The position numbers were made by a program, and so were the translations under genes. From DATARH01 sp035534855 (GTDB lineage: Bacteria; Pseudomonadota; Alphaproteobacteria; ATCC43930; CGMCC-115725), in NCBI GenBank assembly GCA_035534855.1, contig DATLRD010000091.1:30323-94322 (forward strand): 64,000 bases of DNA. Reading direction: 5' to 3'. This document shows, piece by piece, positions 63,841-64,000 of this stretch (position 1 is the first letter of the stretch; every line of letters begins with the position of its first letter). The notes under the pieces are model-generated. The model was not told the DNA's origin and did no database searches. It saw only the letters and a list, made by a program, of their open reading frames with translations.

Positions 63841-64000
63841 CACCGCCTACTAATGCATCATCCCGGCGCCTTTGTGGCAAATCGCGCGGCTCGCGCCAAG
63901 GCGGTTCAAGCGGTGACGCGATCGGCCGGTCTGTCATGGCATATGCGCTTTTGGCATCATTTTGACAGGTTCGGCGCTTTAGCGCTGCAAAACTGCTCGG

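Noticed and set aside
63841..64000. Promoter at the right edge (TTGACA near 63962)
   Set aside because: No good -10 at the right spacing and the downstream gene is outside the window. The region is only the leader side of glnS; no gene is seen.

Overview
The window is high-GC DNA densely packed with genes, and it reads as a chromosome segment of a free-living alphaproteobacterium. The best clues are the CarD / FdxA / Hsp15-like S4 protein / Suv3-type helicase gene group, a CTTG-N17-CTTA element before the cold-shock gene and a GGAAC-N16-CGTT element of the general-stress (EcfG) type, a Coq7-type ubiquinone hydroxylase, and many small soil-type catabolic genes (LLM flavin oxidoreductases, CaiB/BaiF transferase, DUF917, amidohydrolases). 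A Rhodospirillales-like lineage is my guess; genus cannot be told. No IS element, prophage, integrase, CRISPR array or rRNA was seen. One tRNA (Leu, CAA) is present.

Layout. 1-2067 (minus): a catalytically degenerate PPP-type phosphatase fragment, CarD and FdxA. 2258-11063: a sugar and envelope-lipid island with two GT4-like glycosyltransferases, an ArnT-like GT39 membrane transferase, a methyltransferase, an ArnC-like GT2, an SMR-type flippase, and a divergent SDR plus DegT aminotransferase pair. Together these look like an Arn-style route that makes an amino sugar, loads it on undecaprenyl phosphate, flips it and transfers it in the periplasm. The island lies between fdxA and the hslR/helicase pair (11142-13963), genes that are normally close together. 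14114-16646: a soluble histidine kinase in an operon with a HerA-like ATPase. 16817-21120: htpG, a carboxymuconolactone-decarboxylase-like protein, and a Do/HtrA protease closed by a strong terminator. 21194-32687: a repeat-rich HTH protein, a D-lactate/glycolate-type flavoprotein, a fused indolepyruvate:ferredoxin oxidoreductase, a secreted protein, a DUF389 membrane protein, a second HtrA protease and glycerate kinase, followed by pyruvate kinase (32715-34133).

34329-39029 is the most striking locus: a protein with one good TIR domain and two TIR-like modules, followed 12 bp later by a 1082-residue nSTAND1-type NTPase with a transmembrane segment, a coiled coil and about ten TPR-like repeats of about 48 residues. 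It has the logic of a TIR-effector / STAND-sensor conflict (anti-phage or abortive infection) system anchored in the membrane.

39068-49819: two amidohydrolases, small conserved proteins with a cold-shock protein, a histidine phosphatase, a DUF2127 protein, tRNA-Leu, a FAD oxidoreductase, two LLM oxidoreductases, a Uma2 nuclease-fold protein, YqaA, DsbB and Coq7. 50239-57224: a CoA-transferase, then a plus-strand cluster of two ABC sugar-type permeases, AroM, a LigA-like protein, DUF917 and a hydantoinase/oxoprolinase subunit, probably a catabolic unit for an unidentified cyclic amide or thiohydantoin-like substrate. 57322-63840: an HNH endonuclease and the housekeeping genes glmS, glmU, gph and glnS.

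Small repeats are scattered throughout: three REP-like elements with CTCTCCCG/CGGGAGAG arms, two copies of a second short palindrome, one MITE-like inverted repeat, and four loci with 15-bp tandem repeats. All calls are by reading; no database search was run.
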